From: Colwellia sp.
GTDB taxonomy: Bacteria > Pseudomonadota > Gammaproteobacteria > Enterobacterales > Alteromonadaceae
Direction of reading: 5' to 3'
Length of the DNA: 64,000 bases
Assembly (NCBI GenBank): GCA_013215385.1
Contig: JABSOY010000010.1
Location: 124,001 to 188,000, forward strand
Shown here in pieces: positions 1 through 8,528 of the stretch. Under the pieces are notes generated by a model, which was not told where the DNA came from, ran no database searches, and saw only the letters and a program-made list of their open reading frames with translations. Within the stretch, counting starts at the first letter, position 1. The number at the start of each line of letters is the position of its first letter. The position numbers and the translations under genes were made by a program.

Positions 1-2
1 AA

Positions 3-704
3 AGCCTATCAAGTACCGGAGCATACGACGGCCAAAAATTGAAAATGGCTAACCCTTGTTTCTTAATTAGCCACCCTAAAGGTGACTTACTATGGGAAAC
101 AGGGCATGTCGATAGCTTAGCTGATACGGTTGATGGAGTCGTTGCTGGTGTTTGGCATTCAAAATTAAAAACTAAATTAGTTACACAACTTGCTCAACTG
201 AACATTAAACCACAAGACATTGAATATCTGTCACTTTCTCATATACATCCTGATCATGCAGGTAATGCCAATAAATTTGCTTCATCAACGTTTATAGTAA
301 ATAAACTGGAGCATGACTTTATGTTTTCAGAGCCCGCGAAATCAAATTTCGGCGCATACTACTCAGCACTAAAACAGTCTAAAACCCTTATATTTAACGG
401 TGAATATGATGTATTTGATGATAGTTCTGTGGTTATAACTTCTATGCCAGGGCATACTCCTGGCAGTTCTGTACTGCTGATTCGATTGAATAATGCGGGT
501 AATATTTTGTTAACCGGTGATTTATATCTTCATGCTCGAGGTCGAAAATTAAATACAGTTCTTCAATATAATGCGAAGGAGTTAACTCTTGACTCAAGAG
601 TTAAATTTGAAACCTTAGCCAAAAAAGAAAACGCGAGAGTTATTATTCAACATGACAAGCAAGACTTTGCAAAATTACCTGTGTTTCCAAAGTATCTAGA
701 TTAA
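3..704 (+). CDS. MBL-fold hydrolase, N-acyl homoserine lactonase-like (5' truncated by window)
   Basis: The metallo-beta-lactamase fold is shown by the HxHxDH motif (SHIHPDHAG), the later GHTPGS histidine, the TGDLYLH aspartate and a terminal QHDKQDF histidine. These are the dinuclear zinc ligands of the AiiA/AttM-type lactonase group. The reading frame is open to the left edge and already reads as family sequence upstream of the first in-frame ATG at 39 (SLSSTGAYDG...). The true start, and probably a signal peptide or N-terminal strand, therefore lie outside the window. Such enzymes open lactone rings, including quorum-sensing acyl-homoserine lactones; the substrate cannot be read from sequence. 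A strong terminator follows directly, so this is the last gene of its transcript. Confidence 0.8.
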   Translation, partial: SLSSTGAYDGQKLKMANPCFLISHPKGDLLWETGHVDSLADTVDGVVAGVWHSKLKTKLVTQLAQLNIKPQDIEYLSLSHIHPDHAGNANKFASSTFIVNKLEHDFMFSEPAKSNFGAYYSALKQSKTLIFNGEYDVFDDSSVVITSMPGHTPGSSVLLIRLNNAGNILLTGDLYLHARGRKLNTVLQYNAKELTLDSRVKFETLAKKENARVIIQHDKQDFAKLPVFPKYLD

Positions 705-734
705 CTGTGTGGATTGATAGAAGGTTGATTTTTT

Positions 735-757
735 AAGCCCCACTTAGGGGCTTTTTA
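735..757 (+). terminator. Rho-independent terminator after the lactonase-like gene
   Basis: A 7-bp stem AAGCCCC/GGGGCTT with loop ACTTA is followed by a T run. It lies about 30 bp after the stop codon. Confidence 0.8.
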
Positions 758-947
758 TTGGCTGTTATTTTATTATTCATTTTTATTTTGAAAGTCATCC
801 ATGTGCAAAAAGTGAAGTTATCCTTAACCATGTGCATGTCGTTGCTTGATTTAGAAATGTAGAGGTAAGTTAGCAGCATTACTTGACCAGAGCAGGTTTT
901 GCACTTATCGTTTAACGCTTTTCAATTCAGTAATATGTAATAAGAAT

Positions 948-1556
948 ATGATGAATAAATTTAGTCTTTTATTAACAACAGTGGCGAGTAGCTTAATCGT
1001 TATTTCTACCAGTGCTTTAGCACAATCTCCCGTGGTTTCAATTCCTAGCCAAGATGGTTTTTTTAACCATTTAAAGTCACTTTGTGGTAAATCTTTTCTG
1101 GGCAAGGTTGTTATTGATAATGCGCCACCTAGTAAGTTTAATACCAGTAAATTGGTTATGCATATTCGTAAATGTACTGATAATGAATTACAGATACCGT
1201 TTCACGTTGGCAAAGATGCCTCTCGTACTTGGATAATAACTAAAACGGGTAGTGGTTTAAGCCTAAAACACGACCACCGTCATGAAGATGGTACTAGCGA
1301 TGTTTCTACTATGTATGGTGGACACACTCTTGATGCTGGTTGGCCCCAAGTGCAATCTTTCCCCGCTGATCAATATTCAAAAGAATTGTTTGTTAATCTA
1401 GCTATGCCGCAATCAGTAAATAATACCTGGCACATGTATATTTACCCTGAAAAATTCACCTACAGATTAACTCGTCAAGGACGAGAATTTCGAGTAGATT
1501 TTGATTTAACACAAACAACTGAGCAACCAGTTACCCCTTGGGGATATACAGATTAG
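948..1556 (+). CDS. Secreted hypothetical protein
   Basis: This is a 202-residue protein with a clear Sec signal peptide (about residues 1-26, hydrophobic SSLIVISTSALAQ with AxA-type cleavage). The mature part has two conserved-looking cysteines (SLCGKSF and IRKCTDN), a DHRHEDG histidine-rich turn and a C-terminal beta-rich section (MYIYPEKFTYRL). The family is not recognised by name and no catalytic motif could be assigned. It is monocistronic, with terminator-bounded DNA on the left and a regulator promoter on the right. The start is the first ATG after a weak AAGAAT purine stretch; the second ATG (951) is an equally good start. Confidence 0.7.
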   Translation: MMNKFSLLLTTVASSLIVISTSALAQSPVVSIPSQDGFFNHLKSLCGKSFLGKVVIDNAPPSKFNTSKLVMHIRKCTDNELQIPFHVGKDASRTWIITKTGSGLSLKHDHRHEDGTSDVSTMYGGHTLDAGWPQVQSFPADQYSKELFVNLAMPQSVNNTWHMYIYPEKFTYRLTRQGREFRVDFDLTQTTEQPVTPWGYTD

Positions 1557-1811
1557 CCAGTGCCAGTTCAGTAATTTATGTGCTGACATTTAATCATATG
1601 ATTAAATAGCCAGCTACATTTGTGTGCATATTCGAGCGTTATCCGAAGAAATTGACTTCCTTCTCGCCCATGTACGCAATGCTAATCTTGTCGCTTTTAC
1701 TTGTTTGGTCAACTTTTGGCTGTACTTGACAAAAAAAACAATCATTATAATATTTTTAGTAATTACCGTGCTACGATTTAAGTGATTGTTAAGTAGATGT
1801 TTTATGGTTTT

Positions 1812-1872
1812 TTCCGTGTAAGTGTCGTCTTGATGTCGTGTTACTGTCGCCTTTTTATCGTTAAAGTAACGT
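1812..1872 (+). promoter_or_regulatory. 11-bp-periodic TGTCGT repeat array upstream of XRE regulator
   Basis: TGTCGT-like hexamers occur every 11 bp. Positions 1823 (TGTCGT), 1834 (TGTCGT) and 1845 (TGTCGC) are strong, 1856 (TATCGT) is good, and 1812 (TTCCGT) and 1867 (TAACGT) are degenerate. One copy per helical turn places all sites on one DNA face, as expected of a cooperative operator. The array ends about 60 bp before the start codon of the HTH gene. The rest of the 1557-1931 gap holds no convincing ORF; an AT-rich TTGACA-like segment is at about 1727. Confidence 0.6.
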
Positions 1873-1931
1873 CACTCTTATGAATATCTCCCTGTTAATC
1901 TTGCTTTCGAGCTAACCGAGGAGACTGAGCT

Positions 1932-2474
1932 ATGTATATGCAAGTAAATGCAGTAAAAATTAAATACCTAAGAGAACAACGTTGTTGGTCCCAACTACAA
2001 TTGTCAGAAATGGCCGGTATCAGCGTACGTACACTACAGCGTCTGGAAGCAAAATCTGCGGCCTCTCAAGAAACCATAAAGAGTATTGCCGCGGTATTAG
2101 AAATTGATTGTGACAAACTTTTACCCGATAGAAGTAATCCGTTAGCAAGTTCAGATGAACATAATGTTAACCGTTTAGTAATAGAACAAACATCGGCAGC
2201 AACTTTGCCGATTAGCCCGTCTAATGACAACCAGCAGGAACAAGATAAACTAAGCAAGTTACGTCGTAAGCTTTCTCTGGCATTTTTTATCGTAATTGCA
2301 TCAAATCTGTTCGGATTTTACAGTGTCTATAGTGCATTCGATGCAGCTAAAATTGATTTAGAGACCTTTGGTTTTCTTAAAAACTTAATTTCTATGACAT
2401 TAATCTTTTGTACAGGCCTGCTTTGTTTTAAGGCTTATCGTAACGGTTTATTCAAAAAATCAGATTTATTCTGA
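1932..2474 (+). CDS. Membrane-anchored XRE-family transcriptional regulator
   Basis: Residues about 8-60 form an HTH_XRE/Cro-C1 domain (LREQRCWSQLQLSEMAGIS then RTLQRLEAK and a helix ending in EIDCDKLL). A polar linker (about 65-110) follows, then two hydrophobic segments (about 113-137 and 144-166: FFIVIASNLFGFY and LISMTLIFCTGLLCF) predicted to span the inner membrane. The start at 1932 is supported by GAGGAGA 8-14 bases upstream. This architecture implies a DNA-binding domain tethered to the membrane. It lies 61 bp before a small membrane protein, which may be its signalling partner, and behind an 11-bp repeat array that may be its own operator. The ligand and targets are unknown. Confidence 0.8.
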   Translation: MYMQVNAVKIKYLREQRCWSQLQLSEMAGISVRTLQRLEAKSAASQETIKSIAAVLEIDCDKLLPDRSNPLASSDEHNVNRLVIEQTSAATLPISPSNDNQQEQDKLSKLRRKLSLAFFIVIASNLFGFYSVYSAFDAAKIDLETFGFLKNLISMTLIFCTGLLCFKAYRNGLFKKSDLF

Positions 2475-2535
2475 GTTAATTCGCTTTATACAACAAACAA
2501 TTCTTATTTATTGAGCCAAAGCTTAAGGGATCATT

Positions 2536-2964
2536 ATGTCTACAAAATTCGCAACAACTAAATTATTTACCATCGCCTTTTTCGGTTATCTGATTATTAC
2601 GATCACTTTAGCGGCTTTATTACTGTCACTATGGTTATCAGGACAAAATACTCAGGATATGAACCAAATTCAGCTACAAATCTTAGCGGAGTCTTCGCTG
2701 GAAATTCAATTTTGCAGTGCGGTAATCGGCGTAGCCACAGCATTATTCATCAGCATGGTACTAGCTCATAAGACGCGGCACGAAAATAACTCGGCGCTGA
2801 TAGTTTTTACCGTTTTGTTGACTTGTATCTCCCTACTCAGTATCTGGTTACACCCAGAGCACTCTATGATTTACCAGCTGATGAAACCCGTTTCGCCTGC
2901 TGTTGTATGCTTTTTTGGGCATTGGTTAATCAACAAAAAGGGCAATAATGCACAGTTTGACTGA
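2536..2964 (+). CDS. Small four-helix membrane protein paired with the XRE regulator
   Basis: The 142-residue protein has four predicted transmembrane helices: about 11-34 (FFGYLIITITLAALLLSLWL), 53-76, 87-106 and 117-134. It has short polar ends and no recognised catalytic motif. An AAGGGA Shine-Dalgarno precedes the ATG. It follows the membrane-anchored HTH regulator with a 61-bp gap, so the two are probably co-transcribed. By analogy with other membrane DNA-binding-protein/inhibitor pairs it could sequester or sense for that regulator; this is inference only. Confidence 0.6.
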   Translation: MSTKFATTKLFTIAFFGYLIITITLAALLLSLWLSGQNTQDMNQIQLQILAESSLEIQFCSAVIGVATALFISMVLAHKTRHENNSALIVFTVLLTCISLLSIWLHPEHSMIYQLMKPVSPAVVCFFGHWLINKKGNNAQFD

Positions 2965-3307
2965 GAAAAAGGTTGTCTATAAGACCAGCTGATACTAATG
3001 AAAGTTACTGCCGCTATTGGATATTTACAATAGCGGTTACTTAATAAAATTGACAGCTAAGGAGAAATAATTTCATCTGCGCTAGTCATTGCTCATCGAA
3101 TCTTTTTTCATACAAATTCTAATAAATTATTTGTTTTAACTAATTTAGCTATACTGTTTAGATAGGTTATATATAGACCTAAACTATCGTGAAAATCAGT
3201 CAGTAGAGAGTTATATTTTTTAGAAACAACAACAATTTTTTTGTTCGGTTTACAGGTAGTATTAATTTTAAAGCGCTATTTAAAATGGTAATTTAATTAG
3301 TGCAATA
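2965..3307. other. 343-bp gap with one hairpin
   Basis: A perfect 9-bp inverted repeat CCGCTATTG/CAATAGCGG (3011-3036, 8-base loop) may end the XRE/membrane-protein transcript, but no T run follows. The remainder is AT-rich and presumably carries the promoter of the HDOD gene. No ORF or repeat was recognised. Confidence 0.4.
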
Positions 3308-4759
3308 GTGAATACCGTGATGATAAAAAACAGGCAAAAAAAAAGTCCACAGCAATGGATAGAAAAAATTACTCAGCACGAGTTACCCGCAATCACATCA
3401 ACAGCCAATCTATTAAGTAAATTTGCTGATGATGACGTTACCTCTTTACCTAAATTAAGCCAAGCCATTTTACATGACCAAGCGTTGTCATCATGTATGA
3501 TAAAAGTTGCTAATACCAACCGGCGTGGTGTGGTATCTAAGATCACTACTGTTTCAAGAGCTACAGTTTTTCTAGGACTTCAAACGGTTAAAAATATCTG
3601 TATAACGGCTAAAGTATTAGACTCACTGCTAACTAATCATCATTTGCAACATGAAGTTTTCGAACGCTTGATAAAGCTTATGAGTAATAGTTTTTATGCG
3701 GGCTTATTAGCTAAGATGATGTTGCCTGGTCACAACGAAAAGTTACAAGAAGAAATATACCTTGCGGCAATGTTATATCGCATCGGAGAAACTTCCTTTT
3801 GGAGTATGGGAGGGCGAGAAGTCGAGCAATTAATTGATCACATTTCTCTTCCCGACGAAGAGTTTCAAGAGAAAAGTAAAGAAATTCTGGGCCTGAGTTT
3901 TCAAGAGTTAAGTGTGGGTCTTGCAAGGAACTGGGGGTTAGGAAGTTTATTAATTAAATCTTTAGATAGCCCCACAACCCGTACAAAAGAAGTACAGGTG
4001 ATTTTTTATGCGGATAAACTTAGTTCGTTTATCGCATCTCCTCCGAAAAGCAAACAAGACTTTGATCAAGTCACTGAGCACATTTGTCAATTGATGGGAA
4101 TTAAAGAGCGGCAGTTAAAAGAACGTATTTCGCATGTTTTAACTGATGCTAAAAGTTTATTAAGTTCGTACGAAGCAAACATTTTAATTGATAATTTAAA
4201 GGAATACCCAACAGAAAAAGACTTTATTGAACAAAGCGAAAACGACAGCTCTCTGGCAAATAATCCAGAAAAACAGCAATTAGCTGCTTTACAGCACTTA
4301 ATTAAGTTAACGAGAAGCTGCAATGATTTAAATGAAATTTTGCATTTTACCCTTAAAAGTATTGCGCAAATATTACAGTTTGATCAGTGCTGCTTAATGG
4401 TATTAACAACAGATAAAACACAAATTAAATCCCGGTTTAATTATAATAATAAAGGACTTTCTGAAGAGTTTTCAGCTTTGATTTCAATCAAAGCATCACC
4501 TTTTGAAAAAGCATTAAAAACCCATCAATCACTGGTTATCAACGACTTTAAAGCAGAGAATAATCAATGTGGGCTGATTAATTTATTAGAAAAAGGCTCG
4601 GTCTGTATTGCACCTGTTGAAATAAACCACCAGCCAATTGCTATTATTTTTGCGCAACTACATGATTTAGATAAATGCATTAACAAAGACAAATTTGAGA
4701 AGTTTGATTACTTTATCTGTCAATTGAATATGTGCTTGTCCAGTATTAGTCGTAAGTAA
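3308..4759 (+). CDS. HDOD domain protein with C-terminal GAF domain
   Basis: Residues about 12-215 match the HDOD (HD-related output) domain: ELPAITSTANLLSKFADDD, SQAILHDQALSS, KVANTN and TVSRATVFLGLQTVKNI are typical of its helices. The metal-binding HD pair is absent, as is normal for HDOD. Residues about 325-478 resemble a GAF sensor domain (LNEILHFTLKSIAQILQFDQCCLMVL ... CIAPVEINHQPIAIIF). Such proteins act as signalling adaptors in chemotaxis, biofilm or c-di-GMP networks; the specific role is unknown. The start is ambiguous: GTG at 3308 or ATG at 3320, neither with a clear Shine-Dalgarno. It appears to be transcribed alone. Confidence 0.8.
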   Translation: MNTVMIKNRQKKSPQQWIEKITQHELPAITSTANLLSKFADDDVTSLPKLSQAILHDQALSSCMIKVANTNRRGVVSKITTVSRATVFLGLQTVKNICITAKVLDSLLTNHHLQHEVFERLIKLMSNSFYAGLLAKMMLPGHNEKLQEEIYLAAMLYRIGETSFWSMGGREVEQLIDHISLPDEEFQEKSKEILGLSFQELSVGLARNWGLGSLLIKSLDSPTTRTKEVQVIFYADKLSSFIASPPKSKQDFDQVTEHICQLMGIKERQLKERISHVLTDAKSLLSSYEANILIDNLKEYPTEKDFIEQSENDSSLANNPEKQQLAALQHLIKLTRSCNDLNEILHFTLKSIAQILQFDQCCLMVLTTDKTQIKSRFNYNNKGLSEEFSALISIKASPFEKALKTHQSLVINDFKAENNQCGLINLLEKGSVCIAPVEINHQPIAIIFAQLHDLDKCINKDKFEKFDYFICQLNMCLSSISRK

Positions 4760-4801
4760 TTGTTAATTAGCAAAAAACACCTAGTGCTGAGTAATAAGTA
4801 G

Positions 4802-4832
4802 ACAGCTCTCATGTTGAATAACCAAGAGCTGT
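4802..4832. terminator. Candidate bidirectional terminator hairpin between convergent genes
   Basis: An 8-bp stem ACAGCTCT/AGAGCTGT with a 15-base loop lies in the convergent gap between the HDOD gene and the SUMF1-like gene. It has no strong T run, so support is weak. Confidence 0.35.
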
Positions 4833-4867
4833 TCCAATGTTAATAATCTCTACTGTTACTTAAATGG

Positions 4868-6532
4868 CTATATTGCTTTTAGTGTTAACCAATTCAACTT
4901 CCAATTATTATCTAGTGACTTTATTATCAAGGTGTTTTTTCCTTTATTAAGATTAATGGTAATACCTTGTTGTGTTTGCCATTTATGATATCCGTCCGTT
5001 TTAAGTACTGTGTTTACACCTAATTTTTTATCCTTGTTATATAAGTCAAAACCTTTTGTATCGCGTGGCGCAGCAACACGGTATTCAAGTTTATAACGTC
5101 CTGTTTGTGGTACTTTAACTTGATATTTTATTACCGCTTTTTCGCCAATTCCACCAGGCCCTGTTAAAACACTATTACCACGCGCATCAAGGGAGTCACT
5201 ACTAAAAGAGATTGAACTGTCGTTAAATTCTGCCGCCCATTCAGCTTCTATTCTATTAGAAATATCAAGCCAACCCGGCTGTGTTGTTACGGGCTCGTTA
5301 TAGCTACTTTGAAGATGTTGTCGCACGGCGACAACAAAGTAGTCATATGTATGTTGGTCGATATTGCTATCCGTAAAAGTGGTATTAGTTAAATTACTTG
5401 CAAGTAACTTAATCATTCCGCCAGCAATTACGTTGCGATATACCCGATAACTTTCTACGTCACTTTGTTTACTTTTATCCCAGGTTAACGTAACTGAATC
5501 ATCATCTTGACTTAGTACTACATTGGTCACAGGTTCTGGAATACTTGGTGCAATTTCTCGGCGTTGCTGTTCTTGTTTTTGAGCAAAGGTAAGTGCAGAT
5601 AAAAAAGTTTTACTCTTTTTAGATGGTGCTGCCGACTTTCCGTCAAGCGCTAATCGAAAGCCATCGACACCACCTGCGAAATTATCAGGTATTGCGCCAC
5701 GTTGAAACAATGGCCCATGACTCCAATGCCAACTGCCTCCTCTAACCGAACGTTGTTCACAGGCCTCTGTTAAATACGCAGAGCCATCGTTTGCAACATG
5801 GCTATAGCCCCGCACATAACAGTCGGCTAAAAACTCTTGTACATTACTTAACACATCGTACAAACCAAAACCATTTGGCTGGTACATACCAACAATACTG
5901 GCATAACCTGAATGATCACTACAATTTGCTATATCGCCGCTCCAATTTAAATAACTGCTGTTACTGTCGCGCTGTAATATATTTTCACCGCTAAGGTCAC
6001 CAACGTTAGCATATTCACATACTTGGGTATTATTCACATCATCCCCAAAATAATAATCGGTTTTTGTACCTGCTCTTGCTGCATATTCCCATTCAGCTTC
6101 TGTTGGTAAACGATAAGGTTTTCCTGTTTCTTTGGCTAACCATTGAACATAAGCATTAGCTGCTTGCCAGTCGATACATACTACAGGTTGAAACTCACTG
6201 GTATTTAAAGCGTTAGTTTCCCAATTGCCTTTTGATGAAGATAAAAACCAGGCATTCATCTCATGGCGACAGCTTTGTGGCGCGGCGTAATTTGTCGCTT
6301 CAATAAATTGTCGAAATTCATTTACAGTAACTTCATATTTGCCCATGCTAAATTCTTCAATAGTAACCGTGTGAATCGGTTGAGTGCTTTCGTTTTTAGA
6401 CGAACCCATTTCAAAACTGCCGGCAGGAATAGTCGCCATAATAGGCTCTATTGGTTGTATTGTTTGTGCGGCATAAAGTTGATAACTAGTGGTCGTAAAA
6501 CAAAGAGTAAGTAGTAATTTGTTTAATGTCAT
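4868..6532 (-). CDS. Secreted SUMF1/FGE-fold protein with FN3 and carbohydrate-binding-like modules
   Basis: The signal peptide is residues 1-22 (ending YAAQ). Residues about 32-300 are a formylglycine-generating-enzyme (SUMF1) fold: IPAGSFEMGS, KYEVTVNEFRQFI, YRLPTEAEWEYAARAG, NGFGLYDVLSNVQEF, SVRGGSWHW and DGFRLA. The cysteine pair used by true FGEs is not present in the RGGSW region (RGGSWHWSHGPLFQRG), so this is probably not a sulfatase activator. Residues about 335-420 form a fibronectin type III domain (DDDSVTLTWDKS, YRVYRN). Residues about 430-554 look like a CBM6/35-type jelly roll (RIEAEW, GRYKLEYRVAAP, KGKNTLIIKS, LNWLTL). It may act on, or bind, extracellular polysaccharide or modified protein; the reaction is unknown. 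Confidence 0.8.
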   Translation of the reverse strand: MTLNKLLLTLCFTTTSYQLYAAQTIQPIEPIMATIPAGSFEMGSSKNESTQPIHTVTIEEFSMGKYEVTVNEFRQFIEATNYAAPQSCRHEMNAWFLSSSKGNWETNALNTSEFQPVVCIDWQAANAYVQWLAKETGKPYRLPTEAEWEYAARAGTKTDYYFGDDVNNTQVCEYANVGDLSGENILQRDSNSSYLNWSGDIANCSDHSGYASIVGMYQPNGFGLYDVLSNVQEFLADCYVRGYSHVANDGSAYLTEACEQRSVRGGSWHWSHGPLFQRGAIPDNFAGGVDGFRLALDGKSAAPSKKSKTFLSALTFAQKQEQQRREIAPSIPEPVTNVVLSQDDDSVTLTWDKSKQSDVESYRVYRNVIAGGMIKLLASNLTNTTFTDSNIDQHTYDYFVVAVRQHLQSSYNEPVTTQPGWLDISNRIEAEWAAEFNDSSISFSSDSLDARGNSVLTGPGGIGEKAVIKYQVKVPQTGRYKLEYRVAAPRDTKGFDLYNKDKKLGVNTVLKTDGYHKWQTQQGITINLNKGKNTLIIKSLDNNWKLNWLTLKAI

Positions 6533-6959
6533 TTTCGATTCCTTTTTTAAGAAGGCTGATAATGAGCAGCAGACAATTTAAAGTCTTACTAAAAAGTTAG
6601 GATTTATAAAAATAGAAAAATTATAGAAAAATGTTTTTTGTAAGTAATTACAAACATTGAGTTTATTTATGCCTCCATAAATATGCACGCACGTTTTTAT
6701 TGGTTTGATTTTCTTTTATATTCAGATAAATATATTAATAGCTATCTTTTTAAACGACTTTAATTTCAAAATAAGCCATTATATTTCTTAAGCTGTTCCG
6801 TTTGGTAAACGTATAAACTTACAATTGTTAGTCATATAAATGTGTGTGTTTTATTAGACTCCTACACTACTTGTTTCGGTTCGTTGTTGTGGTAAGTTAT
6901 GTGCCGTTAAGATTGTTATTGCCTCTTAATGAGGTATTTTATCACTAAGGAAATATAGA
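6533..6959. other. 427-bp divergent AT-rich promoter region
   Basis: This lies between the SUMF1-like gene (left-going) and the FMN reductase gene (right-going). It is strongly AT-rich and must hold both promoters. Only a small hairpin, GCCTC/GAGGT with loop TTAAT near 6920, was seen. No ORF was found. Confidence 0.4.
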
Positions 6960-7493
6960 GTGGAAAAAACGATTGCTGTAATCGGTAGTTCAAGACGTAA
7001 TGGAAATACAGGGAAATTACTTGACCATATTGCTAATGAATTAGGTATTGAGGTTATAGATTTAGCTTCCAAGAACATCTCACCCTTTGATTATGATCAT
7101 AAAAATATCGATGATGATTTTTTACCCCTTATGGATCACCTATTGAAGTATGAAAATATAATTTTTGCTTCTCCGGTATATTGGTTTGCCATGAGCGCTC
7201 AAATGAAAATATTTATCGATAGAATGTCTGATTTTTTGTCTGTGGAAGAATTAAAAGATAAAGGTCGTGAATTAAGAAATAAGGTTGGTTATATTGTATC
7301 GACTTCAATCAGTGAAGAGCTAGATCGTTCTTTTATTAATTCTTTTGCGGATACCTTTGGATATTTAGGGATAAAATACGGAGGTTTTATACATATGAAC
7401 TGTAATAATGGTTTTGATTTATCAGCGGCTGAAAAAAATATTGATAATTTCGTTTCTAAGTTGAATATAGCTAATGTTAATGTCGTGATATAA
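6960..7493 (+). CDS. NADPH-dependent FMN reductase-like flavodoxin-fold oxidoreductase
   Basis: The N-terminus IAVIGSSRRNGNTGKLL is the FMN phosphate-binding loop of the NADPH-dependent FMN reductase/NAD(P)H oxidoreductase family. The second signature, FASPVYWFAMSAQMKIFIDRM, is the usual flavin-contact segment. At 177 residues it is the normal family length. It starts with GTG at 6960 behind AAGGAAA. Members reduce quinones, FMN or related electrophiles; the substrate is not readable. It is the first gene of a loose run of small redox/detoxification genes in the same direction. Confidence 0.85.
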   Translation: MEKTIAVIGSSRRNGNTGKLLDHIANELGIEVIDLASKNISPFDYDHKNIDDDFLPLMDHLLKYENIIFASPVYWFAMSAQMKIFIDRMSDFLSVEELKDKGRELRNKVGYIVSTSISEELDRSFINSFADTFGYLGIKYGGFIHMNCNNGFDLSAAEKNIDNFVSKLNIANVNVVI

Positions 7494-7622
7494 CCATTTT
7501 CCAAATAATACTAGATACTTGGGCTAGCGCCATACAGGATTGTTTTAACTGAAAATTTTATTGTCTCTAAACGAGACGTTAACTGTTATTTACCGTTCGC
7601 AACTTATAATTAAAGAGATTAA

Positions 7623-7979
7623 ATGAAACTTATAATAATACCTATCATCTTACTTTTCTTCTCAATCACTAGTCTTGCCGATGACAAACGCGGAAAAAGA
7701 GAAGTATTGTTAGATAATTCATCCGTTGAAGTGGTTCGGTTAACCTATCCTGTGGGCGCTGAGTCAGGTATGCATACTCACAAACATCCGAACAGAGTGG
7801 TATATTTTGTTAAAGGTGGAAAATTAGCGTTAATTCCAGAGGACAAAAAACATCAGTCAACAGTTATAAATGTTGCTGATGGTCAAACGCTGTTTCTCCC
7901 CGCAACAACTCATAATGTTAAAAATATTGGCCATACAAAAATAATTATTGTTGAGACTGAAATTAAAAGTAGCAAATAA
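7623..7979 (+). CDS. Exported cupin-domain protein
   Basis: The 118-residue protein has a Sec signal peptide (residues 1-19, ending SLADD). A single cupin barrel follows: GAESGMHTHKHPNRVVYFVKGG gives the first cupin motif, and DGQTLFLPATTHNVKNIG the second with its histidine. The usual motif-1 glutamate is replaced (HTHKHPNRV), so metal ligation may use the extra histidine. The start is supported by AAAGAG upstream. Function unknown; periplasmic location is inferred. Confidence 0.75.
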   Translation: MKLIIIPIILLFFSITSLADDKRGKREVLLDNSSVEVVRLTYPVGAESGMHTHKHPNRVVYFVKGGKLALIPEDKKHQSTVINVADGQTLFLPATTHNVKNIGHTKIIIVETEIKSSK

Positions 7980-8078
7980 GTTATTTAAACGGAAGTAAGT
8001 CGTTAGCGGTTATCGCTCTTTCAATATGTTAGCTAAATACAAACGCCTTCATTATGGTGTTATACGAAAAGGTATTTT

Positions 8079-8528
8079 ATGTTCATTAATGGAATATCCA
8101 TTATTCTCACTGGCACGAATGATGATTATAAAGGAATGGCAATTGCTTGGGTTTCTCAAGTTGAAAAAGAGCATTTAATTGTTTCAGTTCCCAAAGGTGC
8201 ACAAGCGACTAATTTATTACTTGAACGAAAAATGTTTTCGGTTAATGAACTTGGTTTAGGGCAAGAAAATTTAGCTCTGCAATTTGGCGGAAAAAATTGC
8301 CATCGAGATCTAATATCTATTATACCTCAAATCAAGGGCACAGAGCATAACCTCCCTATACTGTTAAATTGCTGTTCATCTAGTATTTGTAGCGTGCAAA
8401 GTTTAGGAGAAATAAATGAACAAGTTGTGATCACAGCTAAAATTATTAGCACGACAAAGGGTATCGATATGCCTTCATTAGTATTTAATAAAGCTACTTA
8501 TTTTGGTGATATGGAAAAGGAGCATTAA
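8079..8528 (+). CDS. Flavin reductase-like domain protein
   Basis: The sequence reads as a short flavin-reductase-like (split-barrel FMN-binding) protein. Its N-terminal part is ILTGTNDDYKGMAIAWVSQVEKEHLIVSVPKGAQATNLLLERKMFSVNELG, the pattern in which the family binds FMN and lists substrate-specific loops (described here in pieces: TGTNDDYKGMAIAWVSQ, LIVSVPKGAQATNLL, FSVNELG). At 149 residues it is within the small-member range. AAAAGG precedes the ATG. The stop codon abuts the next gene, indicating translational coupling to the ClbS/DfsB-like protein. The partner oxidoreductase and substrate are unknown. Confidence 0.7.
   Translation: MFINGISIILTGTNDDYKGMAIAWVSQVEKEHLIVSVPKGAQATNLLLERKMFSVNELGLGQENLALQFGGKNCHRDLISIIPQIKGTEHNLPILLNCCSSSICSVQSLGEINEQVVITAKIISTTKGIDMPSLVFNKATYFGDMEKEH

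Noticed and set aside
905-1105. 66-codon minus-strand ORF
   Set aside because: It overlaps the signal-peptide region of the secreted protein at 948 and has no family resemblance.
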